Source: Gammaproteobacteria bacterium (lineage in GTDB: Bacteria; Pseudomonadota; Gammaproteobacteria; Pseudomonadales; Pseudohongiellaceae). From it: a stretch of 50,598 bases of DNA. The position numbers were made by a program, and so were the translations under genes. Below the pieces are notes generated by a model, which saw nothing but the letters and a program-made list of their open reading frames with translations, was not told the DNA's origin and did no database searches. Positions 15,778 to 24,748 of this stretch are shown here, in pieces (position 1 is the stretch's first letter; each line of letters opens with the position of its first letter). The stretch spans positions 1 to 50,598 of the forward strand of contig VMDC01000054.1 of NCBI GenBank assembly GCA_008081045.1, read 5' to 3'.

Positions 15778-17043
15778 CAGCGGCCGATCGAATACTTCAC
15801 GATCGAACTCCCCTTCCCAGGTAGCAACCGCTGTCGACACCGCAAGGTCACCCGCGATATTGATCGAAGTACGCAACATATCCAGCGGCCGGTCAATGAT
15901 AAAAATGAAACCCACCGTCACGGCTATCTGTTGCGCAGTCATGCCAATGGTTTCCATTACCGCCGCCATCAGGAACAGAGACGCACTCGGCACAGCGGCC
16001 GTACCGACCGAAACCAGGGTCGTCGTTCCCGCCATGATCAGATAATCCGTCAACGTCAAGTCTATGCCAAAGGCCTGCGCTGCGAAGACTGACACAATAC
16101 CGACGTACAGGGCGGTGCCATCCATATTGATGGTGGCGCCAAGCGGCAGCACCGTTGAGGCAACGACCGGCTTCACACCAAGATTGTCCTCTGCAGCCGA
16201 CATGGAGACCGGCAGAGTCGCCGCACTGGATGACGTGGAAAACGCGACCAGCATTGCTTCCCGAGCTCCGCGGAAGAAATTGATGGGCGAGAGTTTTAAC
16301 ATCAGCTGCATGATAATGACCCCGTGGGTGAGCACAAGGTGAGCGGCACAGGCGATCAATACCGTGATTGCCAGCACCACAGCATTGAGCAGCGCATCAA
16401 ACCCCTGAGCACCAGTCACCCTCGCAATCAAAGCCAGAACACCAAATGGGGCGATTTCCATGATCCAGTGGGTAATGCGCAGTACCACCTCGCTCGATGC
16501 GTCCATGAAATCCGCCACTGGCTTGCCAGACTCGCCGACCGACAGCAGACCTACACCGATCAGGATAGCGAAGAATATGATGGCAAGGATGTTGCCTTCT
16601 GCCAGAGCAGCGATCGGATTTTCCGGCACAATCGAAATCAGGCGTTCCGACAGGGGAATGGTTTCCTGAAGGGTTGATGCAGGCGCCCCGGTCAGATCAA
16701 CACCGACGCCGGGCTGAAGAAACACCGCCAGAATAAGCCCGATGGTAATGGCTGCCAGCGTGGTCAGCATATAGAGAATCAGAGTCTTGGCGCCTAATGA
16801 ACCCAGTTTGGAAGGATCGCCCATCGAGACCACACCGGACACAATGGTCACAAAAACAAGCGGCACAACAATCATGCGTATCAGCCGGATAAAGAGATCT
16901 CCGATCCAACCAATCGCCTCCGCCCCGGGACCCCACACGGAACCCAGTAATGCACCAATCACCATCGCCGTCAGGATGCGTTTCCACAGCGCAATTTCGA
17001 ACCACGTCTGTGTAATGCTCCTGTTTTTCGCGGTACTGTCCAT
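15769..17043 (-). CDS. Dicarboxylate/amino acid:cation symporter (DAACS, GltP/DctA type)
   Basis: A 424-residue inner-membrane transporter with the glutamate-transporter fold. It has the Ser-rich reentrant-loop motif STSSSAATLP, a second loop with LPLGATINMDGTAL, and a final TVGFIFIIDRPLDM region with the conserved Asp/Arg-type cation and substrate residues. It imports C4-dicarboxylates or acidic amino acids with protons or sodium; the exact substrate is not clear. The frame is open to a GTG at 17049, but the ATG at 17043 has GGGAG at 5-base spacing and is preferred. The gene is transcribed alone, facing the coiled-coil gene, with the amidase gene upstream on the same strand (gap about 120 bases). 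Confidence 0.92.
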   Translation of the reverse strand: MDSTAKNRSITQTWFEIALWKRILTAMVIGALLGSVWGPGAEAIGWIGDLFIRLIRMIVVPLVFVTIVSGVVSMGDPSKLGSLGAKTLILYMLTTLAAITIGLILAVFLQPGVGVDLTGAPASTLQETIPLSERLISIVPENPIAALAEGNILAIIFFAILIGVGLLSVGESGKPVADFMDASSEVVLRITHWIMEIAPFGVLALIARVTGAQGFDALLNAVVLAITVLIACAAHLVLTHGVIIMQLMLKLSPINFFRGAREAMLVAFSTSSSAATLPVSMSAAEDNLGVKPVVASTVLPLGATINMDGTALYVGIVSVFAAQAFGIDLTLTDYLIMAGTTTLVSVGTAAVPSASLFLMAAVMETIGMTAQQIAVTVGFIFIIDRPLDMLRTSINIAGDLAVSTAVATWEGEFDREVFDRPLNS

Positions 17044-17164
17044 GCTCACTCCCGGTTCGCCACTCTTGAATTCAGTTACAGCTGTTCAGCTTGCCACAGC
17101 GTACGCAATACATCAGCCTGCTGGCCTGCCGATAAAGCTCTCTGTCTACTAAGCATACCTCAAC

Positions 17165-18832
17165 TCAGGGATAAGCAGCAGGCACCCGTCGAGCCTGAGC
17201 AAGACGCTCGAACCGTCCCCCCACATCCACCAGCAACTGCTCCTGAAAAGGGGGTGCAATCAACGTCAGATTAACCGGCCTGCCGCTGTCCGAGTAGCCC
17301 ATCGGTACCGTGAGCGCCGGATAATTTGCCAGCGCAGCAAATCCTGCGTTGCGATTGTCCATACTCAACAGCAAATCGAGGTCACCACCGTCGAACAGAG
17401 CCTCCATGGCAGCACGGGCGCCGCTCTGGAGACTGTCACGGAGCGCTTCCAGCTCCGCCGGACTGATGTCCAGCTCTACCATGCGATCAACCTCCGCCTG
17501 ACCGTAGGGCATTCTCAGATCGGGGCGCTGGAGGTTGAACGCCTGTAAATCATCGACAGAATCAATCATGACCATCGGAGATGCGTGACCCCTGAGATAG
17601 AGAGCCAGGTCTCTCACCATTTCTCGCCCCAACAGCGTGCCGAATCCCTGCGTATCGATTTCGGGCAAGCTGATCTCGACGATAGCGGCCTCATCAGCCG
17701 ACAGCAGCCCAAGCGCTCCTACGAACAGTTCATCGTCCAGATAGCGCCCCGGGGCTCCCAGGCGCAAGCCCGCCATCGACTGATCGCGATGCTCCAGGCG
17801 CAGGTCATCGCTCATCATCGGCATTGCGGTATCCCGCTGGTCATATCCGGTCATAGCATTGAACAGAATGATGACATCGGCCACTGAACGAGCCATTGGC
17901 CCCGTGGTATCCAGACTGCCGGATATCGGCACCACGCCGGTGCGACTGAGGGCGCCGGTGGTCGGCTTCAGGCCCACCAGAGAGTTGGCACTTGAAGGAG
18001 AAAGAATAGAGCCGGAAGTCTCTGAGCCTACCGCTGCTGCCGCGAAATTCGCTGCAATTGACGCACCACTCCCGGCGCTGGAGCCACCTGTATTGAACTG
18101 CAATCTGCCATAGGGATTCAGAGTCTGACCGCCCATGGCGCTCCACCCGGATGGACAGTCATCACAGAAAAAATATGCCCATTCACTCAAATTGGCTTTG
18201 CCAAGAATGACCGCTCCCTTCTCCCGCATTTTCTCGACAATGAAGGCGTCGTCAGCAAAATTATTTTGCAGCGCGACTGCTCCTGCAGTCGTGGCCATTC
18301 CGGCCGCATTGATATTGTCCTTCAGCAGAATCGGCATGCCATAAATGGGATCCCGTTCGACATCAGGAGCAGCACGCCTTGCAAGATCGAGTGCCCGCGC
18401 TCTCTCGACGGACGCAGGGTTCAGACTGATCACGGCATTCAGATATCTCGCAGGGTCACCCTCAATTTCGCGAATGCGCGATAAATAGAACAGCGTGAGC
18501 TCTTCGTAACTGAGGTCCCCCGCACGCACCATAGCCTGCAGCCCGGCAACCGAAGATTCCACCACCAGCGGCTCGAGCGCCCGATAACGCGCCGGCGCCA
18601 GTCCATTGATCTCGTCATTCAGACTGGCCCATAAACTGCCCGGGGTCTGCATGCCGGAGCGGAGTAACCGGTAGTGCATGCGTGCATTGTCCAGCTCGGC
18701 CAGACGCGCCAGATCAGCGGACTCATCGTAATTCGCCCAGGCCTGATTCTGGCTCTCCTGCGCGCCAGCTATCGCGGACAGTGCGAAAGTCAGCACAATC
18801 AGTACCCCGACCGGTCGGTTTTCTCTGCGCAT
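17165..18832 (-). CDS. Secreted amidase-signature (AS) family hydrolase
   Basis: A 555-residue protein with a signal peptide (about 1-24: MRRENR, hydrophobic core, IAGAQ). The AS-family catalytic triad is readable: Lys171 in ILLKDNI, the GGSSAGSG stretch giving the cis-Ser (251/252), and the nucleophile Ser274 in SETSGSI. It hydrolyses amide (or ester) bonds by a Ser-cisSer-Lys mechanism, here probably in the periplasm; such exported members resemble those annotated as Asp/Glu-tRNA amidotransferase A-like amidases, but they are not part of GatCAB. I begin at ATG 18832, which has GGAGG 9 bases upstream, rather than an ATG further upstream. It is divergent from the gene at 19197. Confidence 0.9.
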   Translation of the reverse strand: MRRENRPVGVLIVLTFALSAIAGAQESQNQAWANYDESADLARLAELDNARMHYRLLRSGMQTPGSLWASLNDEINGLAPARYRALEPLVVESSVAGLQAMVRAGDLSYEELTLFYLSRIREIEGDPARYLNAVISLNPASVERARALDLARRAAPDVERDPIYGMPILLKDNINAAGMATTAGAVALQNNFADDAFIVEKMREKGAVILGKANLSEWAYFFCDDCPSGWSAMGGQTLNPYGRLQFNTGGSSAGSGASIAANFAAAAVGSETSGSILSPSSANSLVGLKPTTGALSRTGVVPISGSLDTTGPMARSVADVIILFNAMTGYDQRDTAMPMMSDDLRLEHRDQSMAGLRLGAPGRYLDDELFVGALGLLSADEAAIVEISLPEIDTQGFGTLLGREMVRDLALYLRGHASPMVMIDSVDDLQAFNLQRPDLRMPYGQAEVDRMVELDISPAELEALRDSLQSGARAAMEALFDGGDLDLLLSMDNRNAGFAALANYPALTVPMGYSDSGRPVNLTLIAPPFQEQLLVDVGGRFERLAQARRVPAAYP

Positions 18833-19196
18833 TCCTGTTTTCCTCCGCATTTGATTCACACCCGAAATTCGATTCAAAACGCAACTCAGCAGCAATGAAA
18901 CCGAAGCTTTGAAATATCCTCAGCAAATAAACCTGAAGACATGGCTCCGGGCGCTCAATGCAATATCCGTCACCTTCTGCAGGTTGCTGGCATCAGATTG
19001 CCCTGTCAGAGGCCGTAGCATAGCCGTTTACCGGTCCATCTTCATCCTCACGCGGGGTTGACAGTGGCAGCAATGGCTTGCCCGCTTGGGATTCCGGGCA
19101 GGTTCTGTACGGCGTCGCCGGGAACCCGGGCAAACCATAGGTTTTTTACTGAATTTTACTTACCATAAGCGCCTGTACTTCGATCTTGAGTGGACC
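18833..19196. other. Divergent intergenic region with GC-rich hairpins
   Basis: This 364-base gap separates the amidase (-) and the secreted helical protein (+). I find no gene in it. Near the plus-strand gene there are a hairpin of CTTGCCCG/CGGGCAGG arms (19077-19102), a CCGGG/CCCGG dyad around 19118-19129, and a small AAACC/GGTTT hairpin followed by T residues (19132-19147). A TTGACA (19058-19063) has no matching -10 at normal spacing. The block may be a structured leader, but no known riboswitch class is recognisable. Confidence 0.4.
18842..18846 (-). promoter_or_regulatory. Shine-Dalgarno site deciding the amidase start
   Basis: GGAGG on the minus strand is 9 bases upstream of ATG 18832, directly ahead of the signal peptide. 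The longer frame to 18895 has no comparable site and would add a second polar stretch before the signal sequence. Confidence 0.6.
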
Positions 19197-19874
19197 ATGA
19201 AAAGAATTGAACTGCTGCTGACAGTCGGGGCTTTCCTGCTGATCAGCGACGCGCTGGCGCAGGGCGGCCCGCCACCGGGATATGTCGACAATTCGCAAAG
19301 GCAGATGGCTGAAATACAGGCGCAGATGCGTTACGGGCAATATCTTGACGCACTGGATACGACTGCTCAGCGCAAAGCAGAAATCGGTTCTGTGATAACC
19401 ACCGTATTTCTCGAAAGGAACGAGGCGAGCCGCAACCGGACCTCCGGCGTGATTTCTTCGGTGAGTCTGGAGGAACTGTCCTCGCCCGACTACTTGCGCG
19501 GCAAGGTCGCTGAACTGCTGACTGATCGGGAACTGCGGAGCTTTGATGAGTATGAAGCCAGCTTTCAAGAACGTGTGTTACGCAGCAACTTTACCCGCCA
19601 GCTGGCGCGCGTGTCCGGAGGCCTGACTGAGGCAAATCAGGAAATCGTGCTCGAGGTCCTGATGCGTTTTATGGGCGCCGGACAGGAGCAGGTTAACCGG
19701 TCCAACCGGGACGCCGTCGATGAAAGTCAGCGACAGATGCAGGCGCTCATGGATGCCAGAATGGAATTGAGTCAGAAGTTGAGTGATTCACAGATGCAGG
19801 AAGCCGAAAAATTTCTGGGTCAGATAATCACCGGACTGATGACCACACAATCAATGAATGAAGCAGAGCTGTAA
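19197..19874 (+). CDS. Unrecognised secreted helical protein with Spy/LTxxQ-like repeats
   Basis: A 225-residue precursor with a signal peptide (about 1-22, ending ALAQ). The start is ATG 19197, because the frame upstream (to 19086) codes for an unlikely Arg-rich sequence. The mature protein appears all-helical, Gln/Glu-rich, with LTxxx-type turns at LTDREL (108-113), LTEANQ (143-148) and LSDSQM (195-200); the region 45-127 and the region 130-215 look like two copies of one unit. These turns recall the LTxxQ motif of Spy/CpxP periplasmic chaperones, though I would not call it Spy. It shares the unit with the protein at 14862. It lies 38 bases upstream of the M16 peptidase gene, in the same direction. 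Confidence 0.65.
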   Translation: MKRIELLLTVGAFLLISDALAQGGPPPGYVDNSQRQMAEIQAQMRYGQYLDALDTTAQRKAEIGSVITTVFLERNEASRNRTSGVISSVSLEELSSPDYLRGKVAELLTDRELRSFDEYEASFQERVLRSNFTRQLARVSGGLTEANQEIVLEVLMRFMGAGQEQVNRSNRDAVDESQRQMQALMDARMELSQKLSDSQMQEAEKFLGQIITGLMTTQSMNEAEL

Positions 19875-19912
19875 AACCAGCGACTGACCCTTTGAATTTA
19901 TCAGGAGACCCC

Positions 19913-22894
19913 ATGCCGACCGCCCACAAATCTGAGTCAACAGTCAAATTCACCTGGTGGCTGACTGCCTCCCTGCTGCTCGCACTGGGGGGATGCGGAG
20001 AAACCTCAACCGACACCTCTGGAGCGGCCGACCCGTCGACAGAAAACACTGCGGCAGGCTACCGGCGCATAAACGACCCCAACCCGGAAGATCCTCTCGA
20101 TGCCCATATTTTCGAGCTGGATAACGGACTGCAGGTTTTCCTGACCGAAAACCATGAAGAGCCGCGCTTTTATGCGGAGATCGCTGTACGCGCCGGCAGC
20201 AAGCATGATCCTGCCGACGGCACAGGGCTCGCGCACTACCTGGAACACCTTCTGTTCAAGGGCAATCGGAATCTGGGAACGCTCGACTACGAGGCCGAAA
20301 AGCCCCATCTCGATCGGATTGTCGAACTGTATGAGGCACACTTTCAGGAAGTTGATCCGGCCAGGCGCGCAGAGATTTACGCCGAAATTAATACCGAGGC
20401 ACAACTGGCTGCTGAATATGCGGTTCCCAATGAAATTGACAAACTATACAACGGCATGGGGGGTAGTGGACTGAACGCCCACACCTGGTATGAAGAAACC
20501 GTGTATAAAGTAGGGCTACCTGCCAACCGGCTGGCACAATGGGCCGAAATCGAATCAGACAGATTTGTTGATCCCGTCTTCCGACTGTTTCATACAGAAT
20601 TGGAAACCGTTTACGAGGAGAAAAACAGGACACTCGACAATGGCGGCCGGATAATCGGGACTGCCGTAGATGAACTGCTTTACAAAGTGCACCCTTATGG
20701 TCAGCAACCGACAATCGGAACTGTCGAGCACCTGAAAAACCCTTCACTGGTTTATATCCAGAATTACTTTGACACCAACTATGTGCCGAACAATATGGGC
20801 ATATTCATCAGCGGTGACATTGATATCGAAGCAACCATCAATCTGATCGCCGACAAATTCGGCCACTGGGAACGCAAGCCAGTCCCCGAAGTCGGCCCCT
20901 GGCAAGAGCCGCCTTTGCAGGGCGCCGAGCGGCGCACGGTTCAGTATCCGGGTGAAGAACAGGTCCAGCTGGCGTTTCGTACTGCCCCCAACGGCAGTCC
21001 GGACAAAGAGGCGCTGATTCTGATTGACATGATTCTGGACAACCGGACTGCCGGCCTGATCAACCTGAATCTCAATCAACAGCAGCTTGTTTCTCAAGCA
21101 GGTTCTTCGCCTCTGTTTCTCAATGACTTTGGCTCACAATCGCTGTACGGGGTCCCTAAACAAGATCAGACGCTTGAAGAAGTTGAGCAGCTGTTGCTGG
21201 ACCAGCTCGAGATTATCAAGTCAGGCGAATTTGACGAGTGGATCATCCCAGCGATCATCAACGACTTTCTCAAGAGCGAGAAGGCCAGCCTGGAATTCAA
21301 TACTGCAAGGGTCTCAATGATGCGACAGGCATTCATCGAGGGGGCGCAGTGGGATTATCACATCGCTGAAATAGACCGCATGGAACAGCTTACCAAGCAG
21401 GATGTCGTTGATGTCGCCAACAAATACTTCGGCGACGACTACGTCGCAGTCTACCGCGTCGATGCCCAGCATGTCGTTCCGGAAGTCGAAAAGCCTCAGA
21501 TCGATCCGGTGACTATCGATCCGACGAGACAGTCGGAATTTGCCTCTCAGATTCTGGCCATGCAGGTCGAAGAAATTGAGCCAACGTTCGTGGAGATGGA
21601 CAGCGACTACCGCATCATTGAGTTCGCGCCCGGGGTTGATCTGTACTATGCGCCGAACCCGCTCAATGATCTGTTCTCATTCTCCCTTTCTGTTGATGTT
21701 GGAACAGAAGCAGACAAGCAACTCGGACTGGCGGCCGCCCTGATGGACGTTGCCGGCACTGACTCACTGAGCAACGAGGAATTACAGAAGGAGTGGTACC
21801 GCATGGGCACGGAATTCCGCTTTGGCGCCGGAGAAAACAGCTCCGCTTTTGCCGTATCGGGACTGGATGCCCAGTTTGAAAATTCAATCGATCTGATGAT
21901 GCAGCTGATCAGAAGCCCCAGTGCGGACGAGCAGACCCTTGAACAGTTGAAAAGCATCCTGCTCAAGTCCCGACAGGATCAAAAGAGCTCGCCTCCGGCA
22001 ATCGCACAGGCACTGTTTATGTATAACCGCTTCGGTGAGGAATCACCCATGCTGGAGGCCATGAGCAGCGAGGAAATCCTCAGCACCGCACTCGATGATC
22101 TGCTGGAGGCACCCGGTGAGTTGCTCAACTACAAGCATACGCTGGCCTATACCGGATCCATGCCGCTTGAAGAATTGGTCGAAACGCTTCGTCGCAGCTA
22201 CGAAGTCAGTGCTGATCTTCAGGACACACCTGAATACCGGTTTCGAAACGTCCGCGACATCGACAGCTCGGAAGTTCTGGTTGTCGACCAGCAAACCGCT
22301 CAGGCTCAGGTCAGGATAGAATTCGCCGATGGCGTCTACAACGCGGAAGACGGTCTGCTGGCCAATCTTTACACCAGCTATTTCGGCAGCGGTATGTCCA
22401 GCGTGGTATTTCAGGAATTGCGTGAAGCCCGGGCCCTTGCCTACTCGGCTTCGGCGCGCTACTCGGCTGGTAGCCGGATCAATGCCGAAAACCTGATGAT
22501 GGGCTCAATCGGCACGCAAACCGACAAAACGGTCGATGCGCTGGCCGCCTTTATCGACCTGATAGACAACATGCCCAGCTCTTCTGAACGGTTTGAGGAA
22601 TCTGTGAATTCAATGCTGAACCGGTACCGCACTTCAAAGCTCAATTTCCGCGAAGTGATCGGAGCCGTTCGCACCTGGGAACGCCAGGGACTGGAAGGCG
22701 ACCCCCGACGGGACAACTATCTGAAACTACAGCAAACCGAACTGGCTGATCTTCTGGAATTTCAGGCAGAGCACGTCAAAGACCGGGCTAAACTCATTTC
22801 AATCGTAGGTGATTTATCGATTATCGACGCCGATGAGCTTGAGCAATTCGGCTCAGTGCAGCAGCTGCAGGTCGAGGATTTGTTTGTCAACTAG
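19913..22894 (+). CDS. M16-family metallopeptidase lipoprotein
   Basis: A 993-residue precursor. The lipobox LGGC places Cys28 as the lipid-anchored residue, so the enzyme is tethered in the periplasm. The inverted zinc motif HYLEH (108-112: His108, Glu111, His112) and the distal ETVYEEKN segment are intact; the second half (about 570-993) is the catalytically inactive partner domain normal for fused M16 proteases. M16 enzymes (pitrilysin, PqqF, insulysin) cut peptides inside a closed chamber. I start at ATG 19913, which has AGGAG 5 bases upstream, instead of the TTG at 19892. It heads a plus-strand run with ABC, PDZ and propeller genes; 70 bases separate it from the ATPase, with no terminator seen. 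Confidence 0.9.
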   Translation: MPTAHKSESTVKFTWWLTASLLLALGGCGETSTDTSGAADPSTENTAAGYRRINDPNPEDPLDAHIFELDNGLQVFLTENHEEPRFYAEIAVRAGSKHDPADGTGLAHYLEHLLFKGNRNLGTLDYEAEKPHLDRIVELYEAHFQEVDPARRAEIYAEINTEAQLAAEYAVPNEIDKLYNGMGGSGLNAHTWYEETVYKVGLPANRLAQWAEIESDRFVDPVFRLFHTELETVYEEKNRTLDNGGRIIGTAVDELLYKVHPYGQQPTIGTVEHLKNPSLVYIQNYFDTNYVPNNMGIFISGDIDIEATINLIADKFGHWERKPVPEVGPWQEPPLQGAERRTVQYPGEEQVQLAFRTAPNGSPDKEALILIDMILDNRTAGLINLNLNQQQLVSQAGSSPLFLNDFGSQSLYGVPKQDQTLEEVEQLLLDQLEIIKSGEFDEWIIPAIINDFLKSEKASLEFNTARVSMMRQAFIEGAQWDYHIAEIDRMEQLTKQDVVDVANKYFGDDYVAVYRVDAQHVVPEVEKPQIDPVTIDPTRQSEFASQILAMQVEEIEPTFVEMDSDYRIIEFAPGVDLYYAPNPLNDLFSFSLSVDVGTEADKQLGLAAALMDVAGTDSLSNEELQKEWYRMGTEFRFGAGENSSAFAVSGLDAQFENSIDLMMQLIRSPSADEQTLEQLKSILLKSRQDQKSSPPAIAQALFMYNRFGEESPMLEAMSSEEILSTALDDLLEAPGELLNYKHTLAYTGSMPLEELVETLRRSYEVSADLQDTPEYRFRNVRDIDSSEVLVVDQQTAQAQVRIEFADGVYNAEDGLLANLYTSYFGSGMSSVVFQELREARALAYSASARYSAGSRINAENLMMGSIGTQTDKTVDALAAFIDLIDNMPSSSERFEESVNSMLNRYRTSKLNFREVIGAVRTWERQGLEGDPRRDNYLKLQQTELADLLEFQAEHVKDRAKLISIVGDLSIIDADELEQFGSVQQLQVEDLFVN

Positions 22895-22964
22895 CCGATA
22901 ACGGAAAACAGGTCAGGGGTCGTAGCAAAAACAATCGTTTGCCCAGATTTTTGCGAGAAACACT

Positions 22965-23885
22965 ATGAGCACTCAGACCCCTGCACTTCTCATTTCGGGG
23001 CTCCGGAAAGCCTATGGCAATCTGGATGTGCTTACAGGCGTAGATCTGACGCTTGCCCCGGGGGGCATTCAGGGCCTGGTGGGTCTGAACGGTTCCGGCA
23101 AGACAACCACGCTGGAATGCATGCTCGGTCTGCAGCGGTATGACCAGGGTGAAGTCTCGGTGCTGGGACTGAAGCCGACTGATCTGTGCACGGCCCAGGG
23201 CAGAGTGACGGCGGTATTCGATTCACCGAGTCTTAACCCTAACCTGACCGTCAGGCAGTGTCTCCAGCACGCCCGCATACTCAGCAGGCACGCGAAGCGG
23301 CATCCGGAAGAACTCGAGAAGCTGCTTGGGCTGTGCCAGTTCAGCCATTTCCCGATTAAGACCCTGTCGCTGGGCAATAAGCGCCGGGCCTCGATCGCGC
23401 ATGCGCTGATTTCAGAGCCTGATCTGGTCATTCTGGACGAGCCTTTCAACGGACTCGATGCCGGCGGGGTAGACGAAGTCCTGCTGCTGATCAAGTCGCT
23501 CAATCAAGAACGCGGCACCAGTTTCCTGCTGTCCAGCCATCAGCTCCCCTATCTGGAAGATATTTGCAGTCACCTGGCAATCCTTCACGAGGGGAAGATC
23601 ATTCGAAGCGGAGAAAAATCTGCGCTGTTGCGCTCAGAAACCAGCAAGGTCAGGCTTCGTACCACTGATCCTGTTGGCGCCGTCGCAGCGCTGCAGACGA
23701 TTTCAGACATCAGTTGCCAACCGGGGGCTACGGATGAAGAAATCTGGGTGTCTTCAGACATCATGACTGCCGCAGCAATCAACAGTCACCTGGCGCAACA
23801 CCAGATCCCCGTCTATGAGCTGGCCACCGAGCGCGCGTCACTCGGCTCTCTCTTCAGACGACTGACACAGGAATCAGACACATGA
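22965..23885 (+). CDS. ABC transporter ATP-binding protein
   Basis: A 306-residue ABC ATPase. Walker A is GLNGSGKTT (40-48), the signature is LSLGNKR (134-140), Walker B is LVILDEP with Glu159, and the switch His is His192. At the Q-loop position the usual Gln is Asp86 (VFDSPSLNPNLTV); acidic residues at this place (E-loop) are typical of LanF-type lantibiotic-immunity ATPases. A domain of about 80 residues follows the core, as in drug/bacitracin-type ABC subunits. It works with the permease encoded next, whose start overlaps its stop (ATGA). The substrate is unknown; the neighbouring M16 peptidase makes peptides a reasonable guess. Confidence 0.9.
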   Translation: MSTQTPALLISGLRKAYGNLDVLTGVDLTLAPGGIQGLVGLNGSGKTTTLECMLGLQRYDQGEVSVLGLKPTDLCTAQGRVTAVFDSPSLNPNLTVRQCLQHARILSRHAKRHPEELEKLLGLCQFSHFPIKTLSLGNKRRASIAHALISEPDLVILDEPFNGLDAGGVDEVLLLIKSLNQERGTSFLLSSHQLPYLEDICSHLAILHEGKIIRSGEKSALLRSETSKVRLRTTDPVGAVAALQTISDISCQPGATDEEIWVSSDIMTAAAINSHLAQHQIPVYELATERASLGSLFRRLTQESDT

Positions 23886-24745
23886 GCCTGTCCAGCCTGA
23901 TTCAGGCCCTGCGCAGTGAGTTCTATGTGGCACGCTATGCACTTGGCGCCCGACTGTTGATCTTGCTGCCTTCCGCGGCGGCTGCTTTTCAGTTTATTGC
24001 GTCAAAAATCTCAGATACAGGAACTGCCGCCCGGGACAGCCTGATGAATTCGAACAGTTTTGACGATGCCATCGCCAACAACGCCTGGGGACATTTTGTT
24101 GATGGTCTTGATACCGGTATCACGCTGCTTTTCCTGCTGCTGGTTGCACAAGCGGCACACAGCTTCAGCGCCGAACTGGAAAGCGGCGCGCTGCGGCATC
24201 AGATAATCCGCTGCAGCAGCCGCCGCTTGATTGTGATGTCGAAATTGTTACAGCTCCATGCTCTGGCACTCGTGGCAGTCGGGATTCTGATCGTTTCCAG
24301 CTATTTGCTGAGTGGGCTGCTGTGGGAGTTCGGCCCTGTTGTAGAAGACGGTTTTGAGCTAATCAGCGAAGCCGAAATTCGCGACGAAATTGCCTTGGGC
24401 CTCCGGTTGGCACTGGCTCCGTTACCGTCTGCAATAGCCCTCGGGCTGCTGCTTTCTGTCATCGCTCATACGGCAACTCAGGCGGTAGTCTCGGCGCTCG
24501 GCATCTCGCTCACCATGGATATTTTCAAGGGCATGCTGGGTGATTATGCTTATTATCTTTATGCAAGCTTTCAACCCGCACTGATCGATCAATCCTATCT
24601 GCAGGATGTGAGCAGACTGGTGCGCGGTTATTCTGACGTTCTGATTGATGATAGAGTCATTCAGCTCAATTACTGGGTGCCCATCCCCACCTTAGTCGTT
24701 CTGGTCGCTGCATCCCTGATTGTCGTGCAAACACGTAAACTTTGA
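23882..24745 (+). CDS. ABC-2 type transporter permease
   Basis: A 287-residue membrane protein with about six hydrophobic segments (about 20-40, 74-93, 114-141, 178-200, 205-225 and 265-284). The layout, with a large extracytoplasmic loop after TM1 and a SAELESGALRHQI stretch (about 98-110) that fits the coupling region, is that of ABC-2 permeases paired with drug- or immunity-type ATPases. It is translationally coupled to the ATPase (4-base overlap) and is followed after 3 bases by the PDZ lipoprotein. No family more specific than ABC-2 can be named. Confidence 0.8.
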   Translation: MSLSSLIQALRSEFYVARYALGARLLILLPSAAAAFQFIASKISDTGTAARDSLMNSNSFDDAIANNAWGHFVDGLDTGITLLFLLLVAQAAHSFSAELESGALRHQIIRCSSRRLIVMSKLLQLHALALVAVGILIVSSYLLSGLLWEFGPVVEDGFELISEAEIRDEIALGLRLALAPLPSAIALGLLLSVIAHTATQAVVSALGISLTMDIFKGMLGDYAYYLYASFQPALIDQSYLQDVSRLVRGYSDVLIDDRVIQLNYWVPIPTLVVLVAASLIVVQTRKL

Positions 24746-24748
24746 ACT

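Noticed and set aside
19058..19063. TTGACA as a -35 element ahead of the 19197 gene
   Set aside because: No acceptable -10 element 16-18 bases downstream; the region there is GC-rich.
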